64,000 nt of DNA from UBA10646 sp046296295 (GTDB lineage: Bacteria; Bacteroidota; Bacteroidia; Chitinophagales; Chitinophagaceae), in NCBI GenBank assembly GCA_046296295.1, contig JBKBLG010000001.1, forward strand, positions 124,001 to 188,000. Reading direction: 5' to 3'. The translations under genes and the position numbers were made by a program. The notes beneath the pieces were generated by a model that was not told the origin of the DNA, ran no database searches, and saw only the letters and a list, made by a program, of their open reading frames with translations. This document shows, one piece after another, positions 52,362 to 61,610 of the stretch. How positions within the stretch are numbered: the stretch's first letter is position 1; every line of letters begins with the position of its first letter.

Positions 52362-53915
52362 ATGCCAAAGTACACTGACAGCGGAATTGAAATCAAAACA
52401 TTATATAATGCCTCAGATATTCATGAAATTCCTACCGAGCAGCCGGGCGAATTTCCATTCACAAGAGGTATACAGCCAGATATGTATCGGGGCAAGCTAT
52501 GGACAATGCGACAGTATGCTGGCTTTAGTACTGCCGAAGAAAGTAATGCCCGTTATCACTACCTGCTTAACCAGGGTGTAAGCGGCTTAAGTGTTGCGTT
52601 TGATCTTCCTACACAAATTGGTTATGATAGCGACCACGATTTGGCCGATGGTGAAGTAGGAAAAGTGGGTGTTGCAATTGACAGCATTGAAGATATGCAA
52701 CGCTTGTTTAAAGGTATTACATTAGAAAATGTAAGTACCAGCATGACGATTAACGCTACTGGTTTTATTCTATTAAGCTTATATGTTGCATTAGCCAAAC
52801 AGCAAGGTGCCGATTTGAAAAAAATTAGTGGTACCATTCAAAATGATATTTTAAAAGAATATGCGGCCCGTGGCACCTACATTTATCCGCCCAAGCCGAG
52901 TATGCGTATCATCACCGATATATTTGAATGGTGTAGTACCGACTTGCCGAAATGGAATACCATTTCTATAAGTGGCTACCACATACGCGAAGCTGGCAGC
53001 ACGGCAGTACAAGAAATTGCTTTTACCTTAAGTAATGGCAAAGCTTACGTACAAGCTGCGTTAGCAAAAGGTTTAGATATAAATGTTTTTGGAAAGCGAT
53101 TGAGCTTTTTCTTCAATGCTCATAATAATTTATTTGAAGAGGTTGCCAAGTTCAGAGCGGCTCGCCGTATGTGGGCTACTATGATGAAAAGTTTAGGTGC
53201 CACAGACCCTAAAGCCATGATGCTCCGCTTTCATACCCAAACAGGCGGTAGTACACTTACAGCACAGCAACCACTGAACAATATTAGTCGTGTTACCATT
53301 CAAACCCTTGCCGCTGTATTAGGTGGCACACAAAGCTTACATACCAATGGATACGATGAGGCCTTGAGCCTACCAACAGAAGAGGCTGCACGCATTGCCT
53401 TACGCACGCAGCAAATAGTAGCATTTGAAAGCGGAGCCCCAGATACCGTAGACCCATTAGCAGGTAGTTACTTTGTAGAAGCACTCACCAACGCTATTGA
53501 AGCAAAAGCTTGGGACTTAATTGGTAAGGTTGATGCTATGGGCGGCAGCGTAAGTGCTATTGAGCAAGGTTTTATGCAAGATGAAATTGCTGCTAGTGCT
53601 TATGCATATCAGCGCAGTATTGAAAGTGGCGAAAAAATTATTGTAGGTGTTAATAAATTTCAGGTACAAGAGTTACATAACACCCCTGTATTTAAAATTG
53701 ATGATAGCATCCGACAAATACAAAGTGAACGACTAGCAATATTACGCAATAATAGAGATGCTACCTTGGCAACCAATTGCTTACAACATATTCGTAATGC
53801 AGCTATAGATGGTACCAACCTCATGCCCCATGTTATAACTGCGGTAGAGGCTCAATGTACCTTAGGCGAAATTGCCAACGAACTACGAAATGTTTTTGGT
53901 GAGTATAGAGGCTAA
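52362..53915 (+). CDS. Methylmalonyl-CoA mutase family, large (catalytic) chain
   Basis: A 517-residue TIM-barrel chain of a B12-dependent acyl-CoA mutase. Segments are TMRQYAGFSTAEESNARY, GLSVAFDLPTQIGYDSDHD, SMTINATGFILLS, ISISGYHIREAGSTAVQE, and RFHTQTGGSTLTAQQPLNNI. The Tyr in RQYAGFS suggests methylmalonyl-CoA rather than 2-hydroxyisobutyryl-CoA, but substrate is not settled. There is no C-terminal cobalamin-binding domain and no adjacent small subunit, so the B12-domain chain must be encoded elsewhere. A repeat pair and terminator follow. Confidence 0.87.
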   Translation: MPKYTDSGIEIKTLYNASDIHEIPTEQPGEFPFTRGIQPDMYRGKLWTMRQYAGFSTAEESNARYHYLLNQGVSGLSVAFDLPTQIGYDSDHDLADGEVGKVGVAIDSIEDMQRLFKGITLENVSTSMTINATGFILLSLYVALAKQQGADLKKISGTIQNDILKEYAARGTYIYPPKPSMRIITDIFEWCSTDLPKWNTISISGYHIREAGSTAVQEIAFTLSNGKAYVQAALAKGLDINVFGKRLSFFFNAHNNLFEEVAKFRAARRMWATMMKSLGATDPKAMMLRFHTQTGGSTLTAQQPLNNISRVTIQTLAAVLGGTQSLHTNGYDEALSLPTEEAARIALRTQQIVAFESGAPDTVDPLAGSYFVEALTNAIEAKAWDLIGKVDAMGGSVSAIEQGFMQDEIAASAYAYQRSIESGEKIIVGVNKFQVQELHNTPVFKIDDSIRQIQSERLAILRNNRDATLATNCLQHIRNAAIDGTNLMPHVITAVEAQCTLGEIANELRNVFGEYRG

Positions 53916-53942
53916 GAACAAATCATATTAATAGTCATTCTT

Positions 53943-53996
53943 ACCTTACGGTAAATGTTACTATCATTCAATCAGCACCGCTATTTACCGCAAGGT
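53943..53996. repeat. Inverted pair of dispersed repeats
   Basis: ACCTTACGGTAAATG at 53943-53957 faces TATTTACCGCAAGGT at 53982-53996 across 24 bases, between the convergent mutase and adhesin genes. The two copies differ in subtype. Confidence 0.92.
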
Positions 53997-54031
53997 TATC
54001 TAAGGAAAAACGCACACGAAACACTGTAATA

Positions 54032-54063
54032 AAAAACGCCGCTTATGTTTAAGCGGCGTTTTT
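54032..54063. terminator. Bidirectional terminator
   Basis: A 13-bp stem AAAAACGCCGCTT / AAGCGGCGTTTTT with a six-base loop, near the end of the adhesin gene and 117 bases past the mutase stop. Confidence 0.92.
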
Positions 54064-54086
54064 ATGAATGTTATTGATAGGTTACA

Positions 54087-57000
54087 TTAAAGTTTAATCA
54101 GTTTGAACGATTGTTTGTAACCGTTAACACCAATTACCTCAACAATGTAAGTACCACTCAACATCATACCATAGGCATTAATAGTACGTGTTGCAGAACC
54201 ACCTGCATGTTCAAAATCAGTAGCATCGGCCAATAAGCCATTCTGAGTGAATATGCGAACTGAATATTTACCCTTAGGGCTATTGTTCATTTGTAATGTA
54301 AATGTAACATCTTTTATTACATTAGGATAGATAGCAATATCACTGGTGTTGGTATTCGTTTTAATAAATACTACCGCACTATACTTGGCCGATCTATCTT
54401 TTCCAATGGTTTTAATGCGATAATAATTACCACCCGCGAATGGATTTCTATCTAAGAATTGATAACCATTCATACCGTTACCTTTTGGCAATGTATTACC
54501 AATGTTCACATATTTATAACCATCGGCCGACCTTTCCACTTCATAAAGTGCAACATTAGTTTCATTGGTATTACGCCAATCTATTAAAACTCCATCTCTG
54601 TTTAAAGAAGCATGAATGTCTTTAACATCGTTCGGGAGCGTAATAGTAGTTTCATTAAGATAGTTGTATATATTAATGAATGGTACATTCGGATATGCTA
54701 ACGGTAATATATTACCGTATGTACTGGTGAAGTAAAAGATTCGGCCGCCTGTTGCAGTGAACATAATGGCATTCGCAGAATCGCCATTACCTGATTCACT
54801 AATAGGTGTAAATGCAGGTATACCGTTATTAGTTGGTCTTACTAAATCTGGATAAGCATCGTTGGTTGAATCTGTAGCATTCAATCCGAATTCGGTAACA
54901 ATACTTTTGAACTTTCTATCCGATGCAGGCATAGTTGTAAGCCAGCTATCAGCAATGTAAGATCCACGGAGATACTGACGATAGAATACAGTATCGGCAG
55001 GCGGTGCACTTGTATTACGAGTTGGATCGTTTTGATAACCAATATCATTACCAAATACAGCCAAAGATTTTTTAGCAGTTGGAGCACCTGCATCTACAAA
55101 GGCACGCATTGAGTCTCTCAAGGCGGCAGTCCAGTTAGCCGCACTAGCAGGTAAGTAAAATACAGTGCGCCAAGGCCTTAAGCTACCAGTGAATGTTAGC
55201 GGCAGCACATCGTAATTATTAGATTGACCAATAATGCCAAAGTGGTTAATGATAGAATCTCTACTTCCAAGATCACTTGTTAATATTAGATTTTGTTTTG
55301 CAAGAATAGGTTGATAAAATACAGACGTGGTATCATTGGCTCTATTTTGATCACCCGCCAAGGCAACAGAATCTTTAATGCGATAGCCTGTACCTGAAAT
55401 AAAATTATTAAATGGTGCAAAAGTTACCTGACTACTTGCATTAGCAGCAAGGCTATTAATTACTTGAGTGTTGGTATACACTTGAGCACTCGTTGTGGCA
55501 TTCACAATAGTTCTTGTAACCGTAATTGTGCCAGCCGTTTGCGTACCTGCATTTAGAACACTACCAACCATATTAATGCTTGTTGTGCCTGCAGCAAGAT
55601 AATTTGAACCGCTTACGCCAATCGCAGATACAGCAACATCATTATTGAGTGCGAAGCGAGGGTTAATCATAAACCGGAAGGAGTTCGCCGGGGCAAAATC
55701 TATCCAAGTAGTACTACCCGATGGACTTGCAAAATAAAAGCTACCTGCACGAATTGGGGTTTCTGTTTGATACGCAAAAGAAACGTTAGATGTATTTATT
55801 TGACGTACACCAATATAAAAATCGCCAGCAGGAATGCTCACCGTAGGATCAATTAACACAGTGTATGCACCGGCTGTAGAGGTATAGGTTGGCGAGCTGT
55901 AAAGTAAAGCACCCGGTGTACCGCCAGCACCTGTGGCATCCCACACACCTAATTGAAACTGTTGGCCGCCAACAAAAAAGTTAACAACACACTGGTTTAA
56001 CTGTGCAGCAATGGCTGTATTAAATTTAGCAACAAAGTCGCCTGTAGCAGAATTGAACCCTACCCCACCAACAGCATTAGTTCCAACAGCATATGTTAAA
56101 CTGTTACCGGTTACCAACTGTGTTACAGACTTACTATTATTGCTAGTATCATCATCGTTACCCACTGAAACAGTAACAGTATTTATACCATCGGCTGTTG
56201 GTGTAAAACCATTAAAGCTAACAGTAGCTGAATCTCCCGGAGCTAAACTGCTAATTGTTTGAACATTATTAAAGGTATTGGCTCCCGTAATTGAAAGTGT
56301 AACAGCTAAGTTGGTTAAGCTACTACTACCTGAATTCAACACTCTTGCACTTACTACATGATTAGCACTATAATTTAGTGCCAAAGAACCAAGGGTATAG
56401 GTGGCTAATACAGAAGCATCTGTTACATCTACAGGGGTTTCGTAAGCACCAATGGTTGGAGTTGTTAAACTTCTGGTTACGCCTAAAATGTCGGTAGTAA
56501 CATTTGCAACCGGGGTTCCTGCATTTAATAAGCTGGATGCAGTGGATACACTAAATTGAGTTGAGCTTGAAAATTTTGGATTCACACTTAAAGAGCTACT
56601 GTCTTTTAAGGTTGCAGTGATCCAATCGCCTAAAGTATTTCGATCGACACCGGTAATATAACCTACCCTAGCCCTGGTACCCGTTGAAAAGTAGTTATTA
56701 TTGTTGAAATTACCTAAGTTAGCCACAGGGGTACTTGAATAAATACAATACGTACCTCCTGATGTGGTATTACTGGGAACCCTTGAATTAACGAGGTTGT
56801 TGTTCAACAAGTTAATGCCATTACTACTAGTGTTATTCAATAATATACAGCCAGATCTATCTGTAGAAGTTGAAGTAGGCCCGGTGCCACTACTAATAAT
56901 GGTATTGTAGTAAATATTGAAATTATTACCAGCACCTACAATGATACCCCAAGCATTATTTGTATTTGTACCTGAACCATGACCTTGTAAGCCATAAATC

Positions 57001-57953
57001 AGGTTATTGGCAATAATGGCATTAACGTTTCCGGTTCCGGTTACATAAATACCCTGACCACCTCTAAAGTTAATAGTAGTAGTATTAACAATATCTCTAA
57101 TAACATTTCTACTAATAAATATGTTGCTATTACCACCGCCCGACAAATTCACAGCAACACATGCATTTGAACCATCAGATTTAATATTAAAAATTCTATT
57201 ACGTGAAATATTAATTCTTGTACTATTAGTAACTTGTATGCCGTTAACCGCAATAAAGTCTGTGGCGATATCGGCACCTAATTGGTTATCTGCTATAACC
57301 AAAGAGTCGTTCGGATTGGCAGTTGTGGTTCCTCTAGCATAAATAGCTGTATGTACTCGCTGGATAGCATTGTTTGAAAAATTGAGGGTATCGTTATCAG
57401 CACCACCACCGGTAGCTGTTATTGTTGTACCCCCGGCATAGATACCATAAATAATAGCCGTTGTGCTAGAGATACCACCACTAATATTACAATACTGCAC
57501 TACATTGTTAGTAGCTCCCAAACCGGGTGCACTAACGCTTGATAAGCGAATAACCGCTGAAAGCGTAGTAGTGGTTGTATTTATAAAGGTTAGTTGTCGT
57601 GTATCGTTTGTACCAACCCTACCATCAATGGTAACATTATCTGCACCATTCAAATTCACTAAGGCGCCGCCCGAAATGTTGCCTGAAATAGTTACACCAG
57701 CAACGGTGGGCTTTATTAAAATGCTAGTATAACTAGCTGCACCTACGCCACTTGCAACAAGTTCGGCTGTGGCAGTTTCTGTGGTGCTACCTGTAATGTT
57801 AACATTAATACTGCCCGTATGGGTACCAGCATTAATGGCATCGAAAGCTGCTTTTAAAGTGGTATATGTACTTGTACCAATACTCACCTGAGCTTGGGAA
57901 CTAAAGTAGCACATAGCAAAAAGCAGCAACGTGAAGCGTAGTTGTTTTCTCAT
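54087..57953 (-). CDS. Giant surface adhesin with beta-helix, CARDB domains and T9SS tail
   Basis: A 1288-residue secreted protein. The signal peptide ends SSQAQ. Residues about 25-520 are a right-handed beta-helix with Asn-rich rungs (GADNVTIDG, INISRNRIFNI, FNIYYNTIISSG). Two CARDB-type domains follow (LGSLALNYSANHVVSARVLNSG; VSAIGVSGSNYLAAGTTSINMVGSVLN), with a third beta-sandwich region between them. A segment near 900-1090 (DSMRAFVDAG, FFYSTYGNILPL) is less clear. The C-terminus (SVRIFTQNGLLADATDFEHAGG, GTYIVEVIGVNGYKQSFKLIKL) is a T9SS sorting domain. A gliding or adhesion role is inference. No repeat copy lies in its 3.9 kb. Confidence 0.8.
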   Translation of the reverse strand: MRKQLRFTLLLFAMCYFSSQAQVSIGTSTYTTLKAAFDAINAGTHTGSINVNITGSTTETATAELVASGVGAASYTSILIKPTVAGVTISGNISGGALVNLNGADNVTIDGRVGTNDTRQLTFINTTTTTLSAVIRLSSVSAPGLGATNNVVQYCNISGGISSTTAIIYGIYAGGTTITATGGGADNDTLNFSNNAIQRVHTAIYARGTTTANPNDSLVIADNQLGADIATDFIAVNGIQVTNSTRINISRNRIFNIKSDGSNACVAVNLSGGGNSNIFISRNVIRDIVNTTTINFRGGQGIYVTGTGNVNAIIANNLIYGLQGHGSGTNTNNAWGIIVGAGNNFNIYYNTIISSGTGPTSTSTDRSGCILLNNTSSNGINLLNNNLVNSRVPSNTTSGGTYCIYSSTPVANLGNFNNNNYFSTGTRARVGYITGVDRNTLGDWITATLKDSSSLSVNPKFSSSTQFSVSTASSLLNAGTPVANVTTDILGVTRSLTTPTIGAYETPVDVTDASVLATYTLGSLALNYSANHVVSARVLNSGSSSLTNLAVTLSITGANTFNNVQTISSLAPGDSATVSFNGFTPTADGINTVTVSVGNDDDTSNNSKSVTQLVTGNSLTYAVGTNAVGGVGFNSATGDFVAKFNTAIAAQLNQCVVNFFVGGQQFQLGVWDATGAGGTPGALLYSSPTYTSTAGAYTVLIDPTVSIPAGDFYIGVRQINTSNVSFAYQTETPIRAGSFYFASPSGSTTWIDFAPANSFRFMINPRFALNNDVAVSAIGVSGSNYLAAGTTSINMVGSVLNAGTQTAGTITVTRTIVNATTSAQVYTNTQVINSLAANASSQVTFAPFNNFISGTGYRIKDSVALAGDQNRANDTTSVFYQPILAKQNLILTSDLGSRDSIINHFGIIGQSNNYDVLPLTFTGSLRPWRTVFYLPASAANWTAALRDSMRAFVDAGAPTAKKSLAVFGNDIGYQNDPTRNTSAPPADTVFYRQYLRGSYIADSWLTTMPASDRKFKSIVTEFGLNATDSTNDAYPDLVRPTNNGIPAFTPISESGNGDSANAIMFTATGGRIFYFTSTYGNILPLAYPNVPFINIYNYLNETTITLPNDVKDIHASLNRDGVLIDWRNTNETNVALYEVERSADGYKYVNIGNTLPKGNGMNGYQFLDRNPFAGGNYYRIKTIGKDRSAKYSAVVFIKTNTNTSDIAIYPNVIKDVTFTLQMNNSPKGKYSVRIFTQNGLLADATDFEHAGGSATRTINAYGMMLSGTYIVEVIGVNGYKQSFKLIKL

Positions 57954-58026
57954 TTTTGCAGTTTTAGTTGCTCACAATTTACAACTACAAATGCAAAATA
58001 TGCACACTTAAAGCCATATTTATTTA

Positions 58027-58041
58027 ACCTTACGGTAAAAA
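58027..58041 (+). repeat. Dispersed repeat copy, intergenic
   Basis: ACCTTACGGTAAAAA between the hydrolase homologue and the adhesin, shortly after the hydrolase stop. Confidence 0.88.
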
Positions 58042-58084
58042 ATTAATGCATACCTTACAATTGATACATCGGCAGGTATTGGTT

Positions 58085-59032
58085 CTAAGCAGATACCACT
58101 GTTTCCAAACAAAACTTACCCATAATAGTTAGCGCCTCTGAACGAGCAGGCTCTTTTGATAGTGTAACGTCGTGACAGGCATTTTGTACTGCATACCAAC
58201 TTACATATGGCCCCAACTTCTCTCCATAACGCTTGTAATCGGTTATGGCAGCTACAACATCGTTAACAGCAACATTGGCATTATTGCCACAAGTATCGTT
58301 AGTGGCTGCATGAACGATAAGTATGGGCTTTTCAATAATAGAATGATGATGCAGGTAATGCTGTGCATCTAACAGTGCCAGCCACCAAGCGTAATAGGTT
58401 GGCAAGCCTTGTGGACGCTTCCATTGTTGATTGATCTGCCACTCGCTTTGATCATTTACCGTAAGGTATTCTAAATATTTTGGTGAAATAATACTGTTAC
58501 TGCTGGCGTTAAAAGGGAACAGTTTCGCCAACAGTTTTATCCAAGGCAACGATAGCTTTTGTAAGGGATTACAAATAGGAATACCTAGTAGCGGTGCGTT
58601 TAAAATGAGTTTATGTAGTTTATGCCTATACTTACCGAGGTTGGCATACAGCGATGCTATAACACCGCCTGTATTGTGCCCGAGTAGTGTTAAGCTTTCG
58701 GCAGAAAATTTTAGAACAATGGTATCAATAGCTTTATCGAGCTCTGAAAAGTATTCAGTAAAACTGCGACAATAGTTAGGGTGTTGGTGTACAGGCAAAA
58801 TGGAGTTACCGTATTTGCGAGGTTCTAAAGCATAAAAATCAATTCCAACACTTATAAAATAAGCTGCTACATGTACCTGAAAAAAATAGTCGTTATAACC
58901 GGGTAACCAAAGAATGGCAGGGCGATTTCCTATGTTGTTTTTATAAGCGATAAGTGTTGCCGTTACTTGCCCTTCGTAATCGTCGGGAAAGTAGAAAGTT
59001 TGGTAAGCAAAATCGTGTGAAAGCGATAACAT
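58085..59032 (-). CDS. Alpha/beta-hydrolase homologue with Asn at the nucleophile position
   Basis: A 315-residue, lysophospholipase-like alpha/beta-hydrolase without a signal peptide. The fold start ILWLPGYNDYFFQ and the C-terminal acid and His segments (LIVHAATNDTCG; NACHDVTLSKEPARSEAL) are intact. The nucleophile elbow reads LLGHNTGGVIA where the family has GHSTGG, so the catalytic Ser is replaced by Asn (AAT; AGT would be one base away). Hydrolase activity should be lost or altered. The rest of the gene looks healthy, with no stop or frameshift, so a non-catalytic role is possible. Repeat copy 58453-58467 encodes YLTVND. Confidence 0.8.
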   Translation of the reverse strand: MLSLSHDFAYQTFYFPDDYEGQVTATLIAYKNNIGNRPAILWLPGYNDYFFQVHVAAYFISVGIDFYALEPRKYGNSILPVHQHPNYCRSFTEYFSELDKAIDTIVLKFSAESLTLLGHNTGGVIASLYANLGKYRHKLHKLILNAPLLGIPICNPLQKLSLPWIKLLAKLFPFNASSNSIISPKYLEYLTVNDQSEWQINQQWKRPQGLPTYYAWWLALLDAQHYLHHHSIIEKPILIVHAATNDTCGNNANVAVNDVVAAITDYKRYGEKLGPYVSWYAVQNACHDVTLSKEPARSEALTIMGKFCLETVVSA

Positions 59033-59091
59033 AGGATTTGATTTTGTACTTGCTCGAAATAAAAGTAACCAAATAATGGCTCTAAAATAAG

Positions 59092-59116
59092 TATGGCCAT
59101 CTTAAAGATGGCCATA
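59092..59116 (-). terminator. Terminator of the trp-his-tlpA operon
   Basis: A 10-bp stem TATGGCCATC / GATGGCCATA with a five-base loop, followed on the minus strand by an A/T-rich stretch. It lies 22 bases past the thioredoxin-like gene. Confidence 0.8.
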
Positions 59117-59137
59117 TGGGATAAAAAAATGAATTAA

Positions 59138-60208
59138 TCATTTTAAAATACGCTCTAATGTGGCCATGAGTTCTTCGCCACGTAAGTTTTTAGCAATGAT
59201 TTTACCATTAGGATCTATCAATAAATTTTGAGGGATAGATGAAATACGATAAATGCGGCCTACGGCGTTACTCCAACCTTTTAAATCGCTTACTTGGGGC
59301 CAGTTTAACTTATCGGCCTTTATAGCGTCGAGCCATTTTTGCTTATCTTGATCGAAAGAAACACCAAAAACGGTGAAATTTTTAGCTTTATATTTTTCGT
59401 AAGCGGCAACTACATTCGGGTTTTCTCTGCGGCATGGTCCGCACCAGCTTGCCCAAAAATCTACCAGAACATATTTGCCTTTAAAACTGCTGAGTTTTAT
59501 AGGCTTACCGTTAGGATCGGCCTGTTCAAAATCGATTGCTTGTGTACCAACAGCCCCCACTTTAGATTCATCAATTTTTTCTTTGATGAACTTACCATAA
59601 AAGCTATTTCGAACTTCGGGAGCTAATTTGCTAAAGCGTGTTTCAAGGCGTGTTTTATCGTCGCCTTCCATTTCTAGTGTGACTACGAGCAGCAAAGCAC
59701 TTACGTTACTATTATTTTTTTGTGCAATAAAAGCATCTACCTTAGACTGTATTTCTGCATTGATATTATCGTATTCTGTACGCATTTGCTGTGTAACATT
59801 TCCGCTTTTTTGAGCTTCGGCTTGTAACTGCTGCAACCTGCCAAACATGGGGTTGAAGGTGTTAATAAACGATTCAAAATCGGCATGTGATTTTGAACCT
59901 GTTATTTTAACATTGCGAGTATCGGCGGCATTGCCTTCTAAAGTAATAGCAGTGTTATCTAAAAAAATGGTAACACTAGACTTGCCTAATTGCAGTTGAT
60001 ATACGCCCGGCTCAGGCACGGCACCTTTTAACACAAAACTGTTAGCATTAGCTTTTGTTTCGGCTACTACTTTATCGGGTGCTTCGGCCGATACCAATTT
60101 AATAGCTGTTCCATTTTCTACACCTGCAATGGTAGCATTAATGGTGAAGCCTTGTTGAGCAAAGCTGAACATGGGTACGCACAATGCTACAAAAAACCAT
60201 TTTTTCAT
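59138..60208 (-). CDS. TlpA-like thioredoxin with DUF4369-type N-domain
   Basis: A 356-residue secreted thiol-disulfide oxidoreductase. The signal peptide ends MFSFAQQ. An N-terminal DUF4369-like domain (about 20-130; FTINATIAGVENGTAIKLVSAEAPDKV) and a helical region precede a thioredoxin/AhpC-TSA domain with active site WASWCGPCRREN. It reduces or forms disulfides in the periplasm or on the outer membrane. It starts only four bases after the hisIE stop, so it is co-transcribed with the his genes for no obvious metabolic reason. Confidence 0.9.
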   Translation of the reverse strand: MKKWFFVALCVPMFSFAQQGFTINATIAGVENGTAIKLVSAEAPDKVVAETKANANSFVLKGAVPEPGVYQLQLGKSSVTIFLDNTAITLEGNAADTRNVKITGSKSHADFESFINTFNPMFGRLQQLQAEAQKSGNVTQQMRTEYDNINAEIQSKVDAFIAQKNNSNVSALLLVVTLEMEGDDKTRLETRFSKLAPEVRNSFYGKFIKEKIDESKVGAVGTQAIDFEQADPNGKPIKLSSFKGKYVLVDFWASWCGPCRRENPNVVAAYEKYKAKNFTVFGVSFDQDKQKWLDAIKADKLNWPQVSDLKGWSNAVGRIYRISSIPQNLLIDPNGKIIAKNLRGEELMATLERILK

Positions 60209-60212
60209 GCGA

Positions 60213-60815
60213 TTATTTTGAATGACGTTGCTGTAATACTTGCAACACTTGCTGCAAGGTAAAGCCTTTAGCGTTAAGTAAAATTAAATAATGGAACAAC
60301 AAATCGGCTGCTTCGCCTAAAAAAAGCTCATGGTTATTGTCTTTCGCTTCAATTACAAGTTCAACGGCCTCTTCACCTACTTTTTGCGCTACTTTATTGA
60401 TGCCTTTTTGCAGCAACTTGCTCACATAGCTGTTTTCAGGTGCTTGGTTTTTGCGCTGCTCAATCACTTGCTCGAGATACAACAAGAAATCTGAAGCAAT
60501 ATTCGTTTCATTAAAGCAGGTATCAGCACCGGTATGGCATACGGGGCCTTGAGGTGTTGCTTTTATGAGTAAGGTATCGTTATCGCAATCGAGCAGTATT
60601 TCATTTACCGCAAGGTAATTACCACTCTCCTCGCCTTTTATCCATAAGCGTTGTTTAGAACGACTAAAGAAAGTAACTTTATTTAGTTGCTTTGTCGTAG
60701 CCAACGAATCGGCGTTCATAAAGCCCAACATGAGCACCTTATTGGTTTGAGCATCTTGTACAACAGCAGGTACAAGTCCGTCGGAATATTTTGAAAAATC
60801 TATATTGAATTGCAT
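60213..60815 (-). CDS. hisIE: Phosphoribosyl-AMP cyclohydrolase / phosphoribosyl-ATP pyrophosphatase
   Basis: A 200-residue fusion of HisI and HisE, catalysing steps 2 and 3 of histidine synthesis. HisI (about 1-110) has VLMLGFMNADSL, FFSRSKQRLWIKGEESGN and the metal-binding QGPVCHTGADTCF. HisE (about 111-200) has KLLQKGINKVAQKVGEEAVELVIEAKD. Both halves look functional. Repeat copy 60602-60616 (CCTTGCGGTAAATG subtype) encodes YLAVNE in the HisI domain. It is 21 bases after hisF. Confidence 0.94.
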   Translation of the reverse strand: MQFNIDFSKYSDGLVPAVVQDAQTNKVLMLGFMNADSLATTKQLNKVTFFSRSKQRLWIKGEESGNYLAVNEILLDCDNDTLLIKATPQGPVCHTGADTCFNETNIASDFLLYLEQVIEQRKNQAPENSYVSKLLQKGINKVAQKVGEEAVELVIEAKDNNHELFLGEAADLLFHYLILLNAKGFTLQQVLQVLQQRHSK

Positions 60816-60836
60816 AAGCTTACTTTACAGTAAATG

Positions 60837-61607
60837 TTATAGCCGCACACTAATTTGTTGTGCCTGCAAATATTGTTTTAATTCGGGGATAGCAATTTCA
60901 CCGAAGTGAAAGATGCTTGCTGCTAAGGCTGCATCGGCCTTACCAATAGTAAAAACATCGGTAAAATGTTGCATGGTACCACCGCCACCCGATGCAATAA
61001 TAGGTACCGGTAAGGTGGCAGCTAGTTGTGCCGTAATATCGAGTGCAAAACCTTGTTTGGTGCCATCGTTATTCATAGAAGTGAGTAAGATTTCACCAGC
61101 CCCCCGCTCAACGGCTTGCTTTGCCCAATCGAAACAAAGTGTATTGGTTTTAACCCTACCGCCGTTAAGATATACATACCAATTTCCATCGGCTTCTTGC
61201 TTGGTATCAATAGCTAATACTACACATTGGCTACCAAACGCATTTGCTAAATCGCTAATAAGTGTAGGGTTACGAAATGCAGCAGAATTAATGCTTACCT
61301 TATCGGCACCATTATTCAATAATATGCTTACATCGTTAATGCTGGTAATACCTCCGCCAACAGTAAATGGAATGTTGATATAACGAGCTATGGCTAATAC
61401 CAAATCACTAAGTGTTTTACGTTTTTCTACGGTAGCTGTAATGTCTAAAAAAACCAATTCGTCGGCACCTTGTTGTGCATACAAAGCCCCCAATTGTACT
61501 GGGTCGCCAGCATCTCTTATAGCTTCAAAGTTGACACCTTTAACAGTTCTGCCATCTTTAATATCTAAACAAGGAATAATACGTTTGGTAAGCGTTGTAG
61601 CAGTCAT
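60837..61607 (-). CDS. hisF: Imidazole glycerol phosphate synthase, cyclase subunit
   Basis: A 256-residue TIM barrel. Catalytic Asp residues are in RIIPCLDIKDGRTVKG and VVLAIDTKQE, with the phosphate-binding GGGITSINDV and ASGGGGTMQHF loops. It makes imidazole glycerol phosphate and AICAR from PRFAR and ammonia supplied by HisH. It starts three bases after hisA stops. A weak degenerate relative of the repeat (60822-60836) lies just after its stop. Confidence 0.95.
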   Translation of the reverse strand: MTATTLTKRIIPCLDIKDGRTVKGVNFEAIRDAGDPVQLGALYAQQGADELVFLDITATVEKRKTLSDLVLAIARYINIPFTVGGGITSINDVSILLNNGADKVSINSAAFRNPTLISDLANAFGSQCVVLAIDTKQEADGNWYVYLNGGRVKTNTLCFDWAKQAVERGAGEILLTSMNNDGTKQGFALDITAQLAATLPVPIIASGGGGTMQHFTDVFTIGKADAALAASIFHFGEIAIPELKQYLQAQQISVRL

Positions 61608-61610
61608 AAT

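Noticed and set aside
60822..60836. ACTTTACAGTAAATG after hisF
   Set aside because: Two core mismatches. Possibly a decayed repeat, but not counted.
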